From Paroedura picta (Eukaryota; Chordata; Lepidosauria; Squamata; Gekkonidae): DNA of 64,000 nucleotides. This document shows, piece after piece, positions 33,890 to 44,769 of this stretch (the stretch's first letter is position 1; each line of letters starts with the position of its first letter). The stretch covers positions 67,342,145-67,406,144 of the forward strand of contig NC_135377.1 in assembly GCF_049243985.1 (NCBI RefSeq), in the 5' to 3' direction. Under the pieces are notes generated by a model. The model had not been told where the DNA came from. It was given only the letters and a program-made list of their open reading frames with translations, and ran no database searches. The position numbers and the translations under genes were made by a program.

Positions 33890-35155
33890 TAGATACTCAG
33901 GTTATGGATTTAAATGCAGTGGGGAGGGAACAATGACTCCTGTAAGGATATAAGAAGATTCACAAGTGTGGAATAATCTCAGTAACACAGGCTTAAACAA
34001 AAAAACAATCCGTAAGATTTGCAAAAATCTATCATCACCTTCCAGCTAATTGATTCATGCACCTGGTGGCAGAGCAGCACTCAGCTGCAAAAGGCTGCGA
34101 TAGAGGGAGGACTCCTACTGTGCTGTGTAAGACCCTGCATGTGTAAAATACTGCCAATTTCCCTGGAGGACACTAAAGCAACTCAATGAACAGGCTCAAG
34201 CTGTTCACAAATGGCAGAACTGATTGATGAAAAACTAGTTCCCAGATTCTGACTGGCAAACAAAATGTTAGCTGAACCAGTGTTCCAGCATCGCTATCCA
34301 AGAGGCAAGATCATGAGAACAGTTCCTGATAAATAGGGACCGTTGAACAGAATGCTAGTCTAGGTTGATTGGCCTGCTGCCTTAGTGCACTTCTTGAAAC
34401 CAAACTAACTGACCGAGAACTAACTAGTGGAGATTCTTAAATGTCTAATTCAAGGCTTATATTTTACCTATAACTTTTTAAGGGCTGCAGGCACATTTAG
34501 AATTCTGACACAGCATGGTGGGTGCAAGAGGTGGAGTCAGCAACAAAATGGCTGCCACAATTTAACTTCAGTAACACAATATAATCCTTGTGCTTTGGCA
34601 GCAGCTGCTATAACATTAAAAAAACAACATCTGCACACCTATCAAATCTCCAATAGTCAATCAGAAGTCCTGCTGGACAAAAACTCTACCTAGTTCTTTG
34701 GTAGGTGCCAGAAGAGGTATTGGTGGGCACCCAGGCTCCCATGGACACCATACTGGGGACCTGACCTAAACAATAAAAAGAGCTGAAACCATTTGCTTTG
34801 GACCTCGCGTTTTTCAACTGACTTTTGCACCTGAACCTGTTAACATTAGAAATCTGTCATTTTTAAAAACTGGTATCTAATGAAAACACTTACCTGCTGA
34901 TAATCTCAAAACAAACTACTTTTAAAAACAGGAGAGCTTGCATAGTTTGGATGGACACTTGATCCATCTTTATTCATTAAGTCAATGGTGAAAAATTTCA
35001 TCAGTATTAAAAGGGTGCTTCAGAACCAGAAGAAGTTGAATAATCTGCATTCCAGCACCAGATTTCAGAACTACATAGCCTCATGTGACATCTTCTACAG
35101 GGTTATGCCTGTGTTACGAAGCATGTTTCCTTGGAATTCAGCCCCACTGAGATAC
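33890..35155. other. non-coding stretch, nothing recognised
   Basis: AT-rich DNA up to the left end of the large Harbinger. No exon or known repeat. Confidence 0.4.
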
Positions 35156-35158
35156 TGA

Positions 35159-35490
35159 GGGGCATTTCCCACGGCTTAAAAATAGCACAATGGTTGCTGA
35201 TTGAAAACGCTACTAATTTGCCATAACGCACGACGTCGTTAACGATCTGCAACAATCCTGAAACCGACCCGCCAAAAGCGCTTCGTTGTAGCGCTTTTAG
35301 GGGAATCCAGAAAACTGGATTCACCCTCCGGATAGCGATACACTCCTGCAACCAATCTGCAACAGTAGCGCTAAAGACCTGTGCGTTACCATTGTTGCGG
35401 GTTCTTCAAAGTCCCTCCTCCCGAGCCTGTCCTCGAAACTTCCGGCGAACTGTTCGCCATTTTTTTTTTCTCCGAGCGAGCGGGGATCTA
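35159..35490. repeat. left terminal region of the large Harbinger
   Basis: About 330 bp shared, in reverse complement, with the right ends of the short copies (about 4440-4792 and 15540-15859). Contains smaller internal inverted words such as AGCGCTTCGTTG/TAGCGCTTTTAG. Likely holds the transposase or Myb binding sites (inference). Confidence 0.7.
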
Positions 35491-35635
35491 CGAGGCAACG
35501 GGACAGCGACTGGCTTTCAAGCACGATCACTTTAGGAAATTCTGCCCGGACACCACAAGAGTTTTTCACAAGCACAGTGGCACACACCGTCACATTCCCT
35601 AAATTTGGCCAAAGCTTAAAACCCCGTCTACCATC

Positions 35636-36165
35636 GGCCAGTCCTAGCGGAGTCAACGTACAGGGAGCATTTTAAAAAATTCTCCTCTGAGCGTGCCAAC
35701 GAACATTCGCCGCTCGCAGTCTCCTGCTTAGCTTAGAGGGGTTCAATAGACATGATTCGTGGTGATATCATGAGGGGCGGCTTATGTGTAGTGGGTCTTT
35801 GTGTGGTTCCCGGTGCGTGCTTGTGCTTGGGTGCGGACAACCCCTTCCATTGGCGGCTAGACCTCCGGCAAGCGGAGTTGCCGTCCCCCGTTCATTTTAA
35901 AAAATTTTCCTCTGAGCGTGCCAACGAACGGTCGCCGCTCGCAGTCTCCTGCTTAGCTTAGAGGGGTTCAATAGACATGATTCGTGGTGATATCATGAGG
36001 GGCGGCTTATGTGTAGTGGGTCTTTGTGTGGTTCCCGGTGCGTGCTTGTGCTTGGGTGCGGACAACCCCTTCCATTGGCAGCTATACCTCCGGCAAGCGG
36101 AGTCGCCGTCCCCCGTTCATTTTAAAAAACATTCCTCTGAGCGTGCCAACGAACGTACGCCAGTA
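35636..36165 (+). repeat. 225-bp tandem repeat, about 2.3 copies
   Basis: The word CATTTTAAAAAA begins at 35668, 35893 and 36118, exactly 225 bp apart. The two complete units are nearly identical, the third is partial. Lies between the left end and the Myb/SANT gene. Each unit opens a short reading frame (MIRGDIMRGGLCVV...), which I take as incidental. Confidence 0.9.
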
Positions 36166-36516
36166 ACATGTCATGTTTGGTTGATTTATGCTGTGGCTGG
36201 TGAATATTATTGGGGAACTGCCGAGTACTGCCGCACTTGCTCTCGGTTGAACACCGGCATGCGTTTGTGTAATGGCGGACATTTTCCTAAAATGGCTCCC
36301 GCTGCATGTTCAAACTGCTCTTCTCTCGTGTAAACGAATCAGCGCATGCGTTAAGTCAAACAACAAGGGCGCCAATCTGGCCATTAGGTGCAGATCCTGT
36401 TCCCGCGCGAGGAGTTTTGAACGTTACATGTGACCTAATGTGGCCAATGCGCGTGTCCCCTACTGCCCTCTACCAATCAGGAGCCGGCTAGTCCCTTTGT
36501 CTTTGTGTGCGGGAAG

Positions 36517-36524
36517 GTATATGA
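36517..36524 (+). promoter_or_regulatory. TATA-like box before Myb/SANT gene 1
   Basis: GTATATGA, 57 bp upstream of the chosen ATG (36581). The spacing would give a short 5' leader and excludes the longer upstream in-frame start at 36440. Confidence 0.45.
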
Positions 36525-36580
36525 TCCGTTGCACCCTGCACCTTCCACCACCATTTTGCTCAGCTACCAGCGAAAGCAAC

Positions 36581-38789
36581 ATGGAATCGTCTTCTCAAGC
36601 CTCGTCCGTCCCTGCAACCGGCCGTGGCCCAACTTGGAGGGACGCGGAGATCAGGGACCTGATCGGGATTTTCTCGGAGGAGAAAATCCAGGACGCGTTC
36701 CAGTCCTCCCACAGGAATAGGGAGGTATTCGAACAAGTGGCCATTAAGATGCGCGCCCTGGGCCACAACAGGACCGGCCTTGAATGCCGGTCGAAGACCA
36801 AGACAATGAGGGCAGAGTATATGCGTGCCGTGAACCATAATAAGGGTTCCGGCAACGAGAAGGTTACCTGCCCCTACTTCGAGGAGCAGCGCCAGCTGTA
36901 CGGAGACGGGGAAGGATCCGGCAGGCCGAAGCGCGTCGGCCGGAGCCTTAAGGTGGTTCGGAAGCCGGCTGCCCCGGTCGAGGAACCACCCGCTGAGGAG
37001 GATCCCGGCGAGGGCACCTCGTCCAGCTTTCGCCCTCCACCCCCCGTCCAGCAACGAGCCGCGGAATCGGTAACGCTGGACCTCATCGCCATCGTTCCTG
37101 GGGAGCCAGAGGAGGCTCCTGAGCAAACGCCCCTTGCCTCCGGTAAGTGATTTTATTTTTATTTTATATTTCCTTTTGAGCAAATGTGTGTTCTGACGTT
37201 TGGCCATCGTTTTCTCGTCAGTTCGTTGCAACGCATAAGATGGTAGGCTGTGGAGTGCTTGCTGTGTTTACTATTTGAAACGGTTTTAATTTTATAATTT
37301 AATTTTAATTTTTAAAAGATTTTAAAAGATGGTAGGCTGTGGAGTGCTTGCTGTGTTTACTATTTGAAACGGTTTTAATTTTATAATTTAATTTTAATTT
37401 TTAAAAGATTTTAAAAGATGGTTGGCTGTGGAGTGCTTGATGTGGTTAGTATTTGAAACGGTCATGTTTAACCAACAGCCCCAAAATATTTGCTGCATGC
37501 CTCGCCCATAGGCCTTCTGCAGTACTTTGGCTCACTACTTTGGGAGCTTGCTTTGTGGTTCATGGTGTATGCTTGCTCATTTTTCACTATTTTCTGCTCT
37601 TGTCCACAGAGACACAGTTGCCAGGGACGGGGCCCCTCGAGTCTCCAGCAGCACCTGACGTGGATAGTGATTCGGGGGCATCAACTAACATTGGTAAGTA
37701 TTAGTTAAAATAGGGGGGGGGGCTGTTTTGACTGCTTTGTGCTTTTCTGTTTGTGCAGGGCAGCAGCACTGCTAAGAGAAAGAAGAGAGTCCCTCTGCGT
37801 TGCTGGTGTAGCCTTTGAAGCTGGCTTTGCCACCCTTTGGTCCTAGATCTGTTTTTTTTCCTTTTTTTGCAGATTTCATACCCGGAACACAGGAGGAGGA
37901 ACAGCCTGGGTTGCTTGGACCTCCTGCACGGCGCAGGCGGATACAGATTCAAGATGGTGAGCGTGCATGACCTGTTCCTTTCGAGCCATAGCTGCAGGAC
38001 AATGTCGCTAGGCACTAACCATGTGCTCCCTTTTAATTGTTGAGAGTCCTGCTGTGAAAGTAGGCAAAAGTAAAAGCACACCATGGGCAAACAAACAATA
38101 GCCATGTGCTCGCCGGGGATTGTTTAAATTCTTGGCAGGAAAACACGGGGACAAAAAAGAACACCATGTCCACCATGGTGTGTTTTGACTTTATTGATGT
38201 CACTAACAGTTTTGTTTCTCATTTTTTGCCAACAGAGGTTCTTTCAGATGAGGAGGAGGAACCACCCCTGGCTCCAGGCAGCCCACCACCTAGAGGTGCG
38301 CTCCCAGCAGAGGAGAGGCTTACGAGGGAACGCGGCAGGCTGAGGCGCGTCTCCGTCTTGACAAGCGTGGGAGAGAGGCTCCTTGAGCACTGCTATGAGG
38401 AGTCACGGCGTGCCGCTGCCGCTGACCAAGCCATGCTCACACTCATTGCCCAGGAGGGGAGAAAATTGAGGGCAGTCCTTAGAGAGACAAACCAAATCCT
38501 ACGCGAAGGCGTGGAGGAGGTGCGACTGATAAGGAGACTCATGGAGAGGGCTGTAGTGGTCATGGAAAGGGCCTACCCTCCACAAATCGCCCCCGCCCCC
38601 CCACCACCACCCCCACCACCACCCCCACCACCACCCACACCACCACCCCCACCACCACCCACACCAACACCACCACTTCCAGCACCCACCCCACCGACTC
38701 CCTCTCAGAATGCCTCCACCCAAACACGAAGGAGGACTATTCTCGGAAAGAGGAAAATAAAACCAGCAGACAAGTACTCCCCCTCCTAG
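36581..38789 (+). CDS. Harbinger-borne Myb/SANT trihelix protein 1 (427 aa, four exons)
   Basis: Accessory DNA-binding protein of the transposon. Exons 36581-37142, 37610-37693, 37873-37956 and 38236-38789 join at GT-AG sites, all introns in phase 1, summing to 1284 nt with one stop. Residues ~17-108 form a Myb/SANT-like trihelix domain (GPTWRDAEIRDLI, RNREVFEQVAIKM, CRSKTKTMRAEY, CPYFEE), as in ZSCAN20/29-like proteins. A basic stretch (RPKRVGRSLKVVRK) follows, then an acidic linker. Exon 4 encodes a charged helical segment (~265-355) and a proline tract (~362-400), then a basic end (RRRTILGKRKIK). In Harbingers the Myb-like partner is known to carry the transposase to DNA; that role here is inference. 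No break seen. Confidence 0.8.
37239..37465 (+). repeat. 89-bp tandem repeat in intron 1
   Basis: The word GATGGTAGGCTGTGGAGTGC starts at 37239, 37328 and (with one change) 37417: two full units and a partial third, with an AT-rich second half. Lies within the first intron of Myb/SANT gene 1. Confidence 0.9.
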
Positions 38790-38838
38790 TTTTGCCCACT
38801 TTTTCTATTTCATGTTATCTGTGTTTTGTTGTTTGTTG

Positions 38839-38844
38839 AATAAA
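38839..38844 (+). terminator. polyadenylation signal of Myb/SANT gene 1
   Basis: AATAAA 50 bp after the stop codon, followed by GT/T-rich sequence ('gactctgtctctgtgt'). Confidence 0.65.
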
Positions 38845-39059
38845 GTTTATATTTTTGACTCTGTCTCTGTGTACCCTACTGTAGAATCTGCAAGGCCGAA
38901 AGCGGCCTCTCTAGTGATTGTCTATATTGTGGTACTGCTGTGTGGGTTGGAGGTTGGAGGGGTGTTAGTTCAAGGAGTTTTAGGAGTGTGGTGTGGGGTT
39001 AAATATGTGCGAGTTTAAGAAGTCACACTGGAGTCTTGTTATAAAATTTGCAATAACAT

Positions 39060-39065
39060 TTTATT
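39060..39065 (-). terminator. polyadenylation signal of Myb/SANT gene 2
   Basis: AATAAA on the - strand about 95 bp after the stop of the four-exon model (39161). Supports a transcript running past 39354. Confidence 0.55.
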
Positions 39066-39160
39066 TTAAAAAACATTTTAACAGGGGAAAAACATTAGGG
39101 AATGAAACTTGGAGCCCCCCCCCCCAACCCCTACCCCAAAACACAAACAGGAAACAAAAC

Positions 39161-40326
39161 TCAGGTCCCACTGCTCCCCTGCCCAGCCCCTTCCATCTCC
39201 CTCACTCTCCTGCTCAACCTTCCCACGGACCCCCGGACTTTGCGGCGGAAGAGGTCCTCATCCTCCTTCTTCTTAACTGTGTGGGGAGGGAGAAAAAGTA
39301 CACATTAGTGCCACACATATTTTCAAATTTCTTTAGTTTACATGCATACACTTTTAAGTGGCCTTAGCCACAGTGTGAGAAGAGTTGGGCAGTGGGGAAC
39401 ATAACCTACGTTCTTCCGCCTCCCTCTGTTGCCTTTGCTGCTCAATCTCCCCTTTCAGCTCTGCCACTTGAGCCTCCAGGGAAGTAACTCTGGCCTCCAT
39501 CGCACGCAGCCTTGCCTCCACAGTTTCAGCTATAGAAATCAAACAAAGAATTTAATAACACTTCAAATGGGAGCATCACAGCAGGCTCCCATATGGCTCC
39601 ATGGGGGTACACACACATGGGTCTCCCGCACAGGCATAAAACTCTCACCTGCAGCCTGTCCCGAGGTGGAAGGTCCCTCTTCCTCCCCCTCCTCACGCTC
39701 AGGTGCTGTTGCCAGCTTGGATGGTGATTGTGTGGCTGGGCAAAGAAAAAGACAAATCATAATTAAAAGCACACAAAACAGAGATGAAACACAGCTGGTG
39801 GACACACCACAGTTAGAGTCTAAGCGCATAACCAAAGTGGTTCTACAGTACTGGCTGGCTAAGTCTGAGGGGGTTGACAGCATCTAAATACTTTCTCGAA
39901 TTTCATTGGGGACAGTAGGGGAAAGAGGCAGCTAGTCATTCCATGCATGTTTAAGGGTAAAACACAACAAGGGCAGCACTCACCCATATGCCTCCTCATG
40001 TCCAGGGGGGGCTTCCCAGCCTTCTCCCATATTTTTACCATCTGGTCGTGGAAGACCGTCCTCCCACTTGGCTGCGGGATCCCCCCCCACTGTTCCAGAC
40101 TGTTTAGGAAGTCCAGCTTAAGGCGCTTGAATTTTGTCCGGACCTGCTCCCAGGTCCGGACGTAGCCCCTTTCCCTCAGCTTTGAAGCCAACACCAGGTA
40201 AGCACCCTTGGTGTGGCAGTGGGTGCTGGCCATAAGGCGGCCAACACTTTTCGATTGGAGCACAAGCTCCAGAAGTGCCTCAGCCTCGGCGCGCTGCCAG
40301 AAGGAGCCCTTCCGTGGCTTCGGCAT
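39161..40326 (-). CDS. Harbinger-borne Myb/SANT-coiled-coil protein 2 (221 aa, four exons)
   Basis: A second, unrelated-looking accessory protein, convergent to gene 1. Exons 40326-39984, 39735-39649, 39529-39410 and 39276-39161, GT-AG introns all in phase 1, 666 nt. Residues ~8-105 form a Myb/SANT-like trihelix (GSFWQRAEAEALLELVLQ, TWEQVRTKFKRLKLDF, KIWEKAG). Exon 2 is an acidic linker, exon 3 a heptad-rich coiled coil (~145-183, VTSLEAQVAELKGEIEQQ), likely for dimerisation. Exon 4 ends basic (LFRRKVRGSVGRLSRRVRE). If the last intron is retained, translation would end at 39354 instead with ~18 other residues. The third donor (GTAGGT) is the weakest of the sites. Confidence 0.7.
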
Positions 40327-40650
40327 CTTCGGAATGACGGTTAGGGAACGAACGTGCGTTGCTCCGATAGACCACCCCGTTTTTTAAATGTATCAAAGCT
40401 GCCCACCAATAAAATTATTCATTGGAACATAAGTGGATTGATCCTCCGGTTTGACAGGGGTCGCCAATACTTCCTGGCTACCCGCCTCCCCGAACTTTCC
40501 CCATTCAGCGCTTCCGTATTGTGTTTGTCAATTTCAGTTGGGAGTTAGCATTTAGGGCTGTCAAAGTGCTTTTGGACCAGAGAATCCCCGTTTTTTTGCT
40601 GGCAAAGTACACAAACCGCACAAGACAAGGTTAAACAAATAACACAAAAC

Positions 40651-40656
40651 TTTATT
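40651..40656 (-). terminator. polyadenylation signal of the transposase gene
   Basis: AATAAA on the - strand, 27-32 bp beyond the stop codon at 40683. Confidence 0.65.
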
Positions 40657-40682
40657 CACCAACAAGAGAGTGGGAAAAACAA

Positions 40683-42083
40683 TTAAACACGCCTCCTGTT
40701 TCTGTAGATGTGGGTGGCTATGGCGTCCCGAACCTTGCACCCCTCTGCATAGATTCTTCTTCTCCTTGCTTCAGGGATGTCTTGTGTGTCCTCAAGGACA
40801 ACAGGATCAGGTTCATCCACAGGGAAGGGGATGTTATGTCCCTTGTCCTCGCATATGTTGTGCAAAATGACACACGCGATGATCAGCGGAGTCACATTGT
40901 CTATATGCACGTGTAGTCGGGACATCAGGCAACGGAACCGGGACTTCAAACGTCCAAAGGCACGCTCCACTACATTCCTTGCCCGGGAGTGAGTGAGGTT
41001 GTAGTGGCTATGCACGTCTGTCCTTGGCCGCTTGTAGGGAGTCATGAGCCAGCGTCGTATTGGGTAGGCTCCGTCCCCGAGCACCAACGGCGGCACACGC
41101 ACGCCCTCAATGGTGGCGGTGGGCTTTCCTGGAACAAAGACCCCTTCGTCCATGGCTTTCCTGAGGTTGGATTCCCTGAAAACAAGGGCATCATGCCTCC
41201 TGCCACTCCACCCCACCTCGGCATCGATAAACCGGCCGGAGAAGTCCACTGTTCCTTGCAGGAGAACAGAGCAAAAGTCCTTCCTGTTGCCGTACTCTTT
41301 TATGCTTCCCCCGGGGGCACGGATAGGGATGTGGCTTCCATCGACGGCCGCAAAACAATGCGGGAATCCAAGCCTGGCAAACCCGTCCATACTCTGGAAT
41401 AAGGGAAAGAAAAGAATATAAGCCATTGCATGTCAGCGTGGGGTGTATCGCGTCTTCGTTGCTGACCTGTCAAACAAGAAAAAAAATTTAAAGGGCAAAG
41501 GGGATAGAATGACACTCACCGCTCCAAGCCGGTCTCCGAGGCACACGACTTTGCTGAACAATTCCGCCTCCATGGCGAGGCAGAACTCCTTAAGGATATC
41601 GCCAACCGTAGTGACTCCGAGTCCGAATTGCTGGGCTACTGTCCGGAAGTACTGAGGGGTGGCCAAGTACCACAATGCGGCAGCCACCCTTTTTTCAACT
41701 GGAACGGGGCGCCGCATGCCAGTGACTTGCCTCTCCATGCGTCCACGTAGAGCCTCCACGAGTTCAAAAAATGTCCCCCTCGACATCCTGAAGTTGGCAA
41801 TCCAGTGGTCATCATCCCAGCGAGTCCACACAAAATTCTTCCACCAGTCAGAGGATCGTTCGTCCACCCAGAACTGTCTGGGGAACCGGACCTCTGCCAG
41901 TGCTTGCCAGCGTTTCTTGGCCGCCATGGTTACCCTTACAGAACGTCTTCTGCTGCTGGTCAGCGTTCCGGGCACCCGTTCTCGGTACTCCGCGATAGCA
42001 GACGTCCGACGCGACAAGGCGGTATTCATGCGCTGGAGCACCGCGAGCATGTAAGCCAGCAATTGAAAAATAAGCCTCTCCAT
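40683..42083 (-). CDS. Harbinger DDE transposase (424 aa, two exons)
   Basis: Nuclease that cuts and reinserts the transposon; host relative HARBI1. Exon 1 42083-41520 and exon 2 41393-40683 join in phase 0 across a 126-bp GT-AG intron, giving 424 residues. Residues ~131-172 form a helix-turn-helix (VAAALWYLATPQYFRTVAQQ, GVTTVGDILKEF). The DDE_4 core has all three acidic residues: D206 in AAVDGSHIPI, D295 in LGDGAYPI and E331 in RNVVERAFGRLK, with the usual GWSGRRHD and ILHNICE motifs. The ATG at 42083 is preferred over one at 42209 because a TATA-like box lies between them. No stop or frameshift, so it looks functional; the closest sequence match should be sought among squamate Harbingers. 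Confidence 0.88.
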
Positions 42084-42157
42084 TGCAACGTTGACCTGTG
42101 CTGCGGGCAGTAGGCTACGCAAACAAAAGAGTGAGGCCGACCGCGTGTCTGCCCAGG

Positions 42158-42168
42158 TGCATATAAGC
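42158..42168 (-). promoter_or_regulatory. TATA-like box before the transposase
   Basis: GCTTATATGC on the - strand about 75-85 bp upstream of the chosen ATG. Supports start at 42083. Confidence 0.4.
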
Positions 42169-42612
42169 AGGTAACCTGTGGGCGTGTACTGTGGGCGGGG
42201 ATTAACCAATCAAACATGTCAATGCATCTGGTTCCTAGAAAACAATAGAAAACACGTTCCAAGGGCGCCAATGATCGGACGATAACGCGTTGCTACGGGG
42301 TTTCCTGGGTTTTTTAAAAAAAAAGGGGACCCCGACAAGTTCGGCTTTAGGGTCGAGGTCAAAGGTGTGCCTGCAGTTTGATTGACGGGCACGGGAGGCC
42401 AGAAGCGCTAAAAAGGGACCTCCTTTGTAGCGATAAGACGGAGAACCGGAAGCCTGTGGGTTACGAAAGTGGCGAGAAGTGAAAGTGCCAAATTCCGCAA
42501 AAACCGCAGCTGTGCGTTACGGGCACGGCTAGTTACATTTCGCTACTTGAAGTAGCGCTTTCACAAACGGCAACCAAATAGCAACTTTGAGCTCTGTGCG
42601 AAATGGCCCTGA

Positions 42613-42873
42613 GATTTATGTTTGAGTAAAAATGGTTTACTACATACTTACAATTCTTAGTTAAGAATCAACAAAACAGAACCTGTTCCTAAGTGAGTAG
42701 ATTACATTTAAAGGTTACAAGCCTGAATATATTTCCCCCAAATGCCTGCCAACTGTTGTGGAGGAAATTGTCCTGTTCCCTTAACAGAAACTTCATGAGG
42801 TGTTATTTCCCAGATGATGTTATTTACCTCCATGCCACCAAACGCCCCAACATTAAGTCTCAGTTAAAAGGAC
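42613..42873. other. non-coding flank right of Harbinger
   Basis: AT-rich, nothing recognised. Confidence 0.4.
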
Positions 42874-42918
42874 AGATCATCATCATCATCATCATCGTCG
42901 TCGTCGTCGTCGTCGTCG

Positions 42919-42967
<49 letters not shown>
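42874..42967. repeat. compound trinucleotide microsatellite
   Basis: ATC repeats, then GTC repeats (about 8), then ATC repeats again, ~94 bp in all. Confidence 0.95.
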
Positions 42968-43065
42968 TTAATTTATTACCTGTCACTCGCAAGCAGGCTT
43001 GTGGTGGATTACAGAATGTCCAGTTTAAAAACCCCATTAAAATGGACAGAAAAGTACCAATACAG

Positions 43066-43431
43066 CAGGGATGGTCAACCCCCGGTCTGCGGCCCAGGAC
43101 CGGGCCGCGAAGGCCTCAGTATCGGGTCGCTGGCAGCCGCGCCTGCCTCTCCCCCCCCCCCCACAGGGAGAAGCTCGCCAGGCTGTGAGTGAAGCAGCCG
43201 CCAAAGCGGCCACTTCGCTTGCGGCCCAGCTAGCTTCTTGCTGTGAGAGGGTGGTAAGAGGCAGGCATGGCCTCCGGCACGCCAGCAGACGCAAATGTGC
43301 ACGCGCGGAGCTGCTGTGCATGCACACTAGTGCCCCTTGCTGACAAAAACGTACATGCACGGCGCCCGGGCCACCAGCTTTCCTCCACCCCCAGAGGCGG
43401 TCCTCAACCGGAAAAAGGTTGGGGGCCGCTA
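43066..43431. mobile_element. non-autonomous hAT element, GC-rich
   Basis: 366 bp within the perfect 8-bp duplication CAATACAG (43058-43065 and 43432-43439). Left end CAGGGATGGTCAACCCCC; right end GGTTGGGGGCCGCTA. GC-rich interior, non-coding. Confidence 0.7.
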
Positions 43432-43679
43432 CAATACAGTAAAACCAGCAGTCCAAAACATGGCGGAAAACCCCCAACCCGACCTTTAGAGGAAGGAGGA
43501 AGGAGAGCTGGCAACCCTCTTCTCTCTCTGAAATCAAATCCCAGTGAATCCAATGGGACACTTCTGAATAAATACGTAAAGAGCCAGTTTCAAGTTTGCT
43601 ACCGGCATTCTGAACAAGCATGTTGGAAGGAACTAGAAAATGGTCATTGTTGTGTAGAGTCTTTGGAGAGATGGAAGCA

Positions 43680-43862
43680 TACAGAGAAAGTAGAAGAGGA
43701 AGAGCTGTTTTTTTATACCCTGCTTTTCACTCCCCAAAGTAAGCCCAAGGCAGCCAAGAAACACTGTTCCCTTCCCTTCCCTTCGACAGACACCCAATCA
43801 GACCTGGCTCTCCAGATTAGCGTCCACTGCTCTTTGACCACTGCACCACAGCTCACACTCTA
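43680..43862 (-). repeat. tRNA-derived SINE, internally deleted
   Basis: Reverse tail 'ttataccctgcttttcactc' and head 'gaccactgcaccacagctc' with most of the core missing. Confidence 0.55.
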
Positions 43863-44177
43863 ATCTGTAACAACCCAATTAATCATGTGAATGCATTACA
43901 TATCTTATCTCTTATAACCTTGCACATGGCTAATTGCTTCCCAACATACTTTCACGATAGCTTGAATCCTACAGTTCCTGAGAGAATTCACTGAAGAGGG
44001 TTTCTCCGTTCTGAAATCTGGCACCTGAAAGTTAGTGGGCGTGTGGGAACAGAGTACGACACCTACAGGGGGTTGGCAGAAATCACCCTTTTTCCTCTTC
44101 AGTAACTCAGCTTGGTTTGTATGTGATTATGAATTGTTTCTTTCAGTCCCTTTGCTTTCTATAGTCATGCCGCATAA
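43863..44177. other. non-coding stretch, nothing recognised
   Basis: No exon or known repeat. Confidence 0.4.
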
Positions 44178-44450
44178 TGAGAGCCAACTTAGCATAGTGA
44201 TTAAGAACAGTGGCCTCTAAATTGAAGAGCTGGGGTTGATTCCCTGCTCCTCCACATGTAGCCAGCTAGATGACCTTGGGCTAGTGACAGTCTTGTTGGA
44301 GTTGTTCTCACAGGGCTCTGTCAGAGCTCTCTCAGACCCACTTATCTCACAGGGTGTTAGTTGTGGGGAGAGGAAAGGAAGCAATTGTAAGCTACTTTGC
44401 GACTCTGTTGAGTACTGAAAACGGGGTATTAAAAAAAGGTCTTCTTCTAC
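44178..44450 (+). repeat. tRNA-derived MIR/CORE-like SINE
   Basis: Head 'cttagcatagtgattaagaa', box B 'gggttgattccc', core 'gatgaccttgggctagtgac', tail 'aattgtaagctactttgcga'. Confidence 0.8.
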
Positions 44451-44769
44451 AACTCTGTTCCCAAGGAACTTTTCACAAAATACAAAAGACTACATAAGAA
44501 TTGAGAACAGTACATTTCAAGAACTCTTTTCAGTCACCATTCATAGGATCCAGTCCAATACAACATCCCCGTGTTATTAGTTAGAAGTACCATAAGAAGC
44601 AGCATAGGAAGAAACTAATTAGATCTACTCAAAAGTACCAGTTTGGTCAACAGGCTTACTCTCAGAAAAGAGTTCTTAGACTGCAGTCAAAAAGCATTAC
44701 TCTCAAGAGCTGTTTTTTACGGGCTCCGCAAACCATGCAAAATTGTCTGAGATGCCGATATTTTATTGG

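Larger units (their letters stand above)
35159..42609 (-). mobile_element. 7.45-kb Harbinger (PIF/Harbinger) DNA transposon with three genes
   Basis: Ends GGGGCATTTCCCAC and, in reverse complement, GGGCCATTTCGCAC (12 of 14 matching). Both flanked by TGA (35156-35158 and 42610-42612), a 3-bp duplication as expected for Harbinger. Inside are a DDE transposase and a Myb/SANT gene on the - strand and a second, different Myb/SANT gene on the + strand, all with in-frame spliced models. CpG-rich compared with its surroundings, which fits a recent insertion. The orientation given is that of the transposase. Confidence 0.9.

Noticed and set aside
35752-36333. Short repeated frames beginning MIRGDIMRGG
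   Set aside because: They are simply the 225-bp tandem repeat read twice; no homology, no conserved end, and they lie upstream of the TATA-like box.
38499-38723. Tryptophan/glycine-rich - strand frame
   Set aside because: It is the antisense of the proline tract of Myb gene 1.
42874-42967. Regular short repeats considered as a CRISPR-like array
   Set aside because: It is a trinucleotide microsatellite without spacers, in a vertebrate genome.
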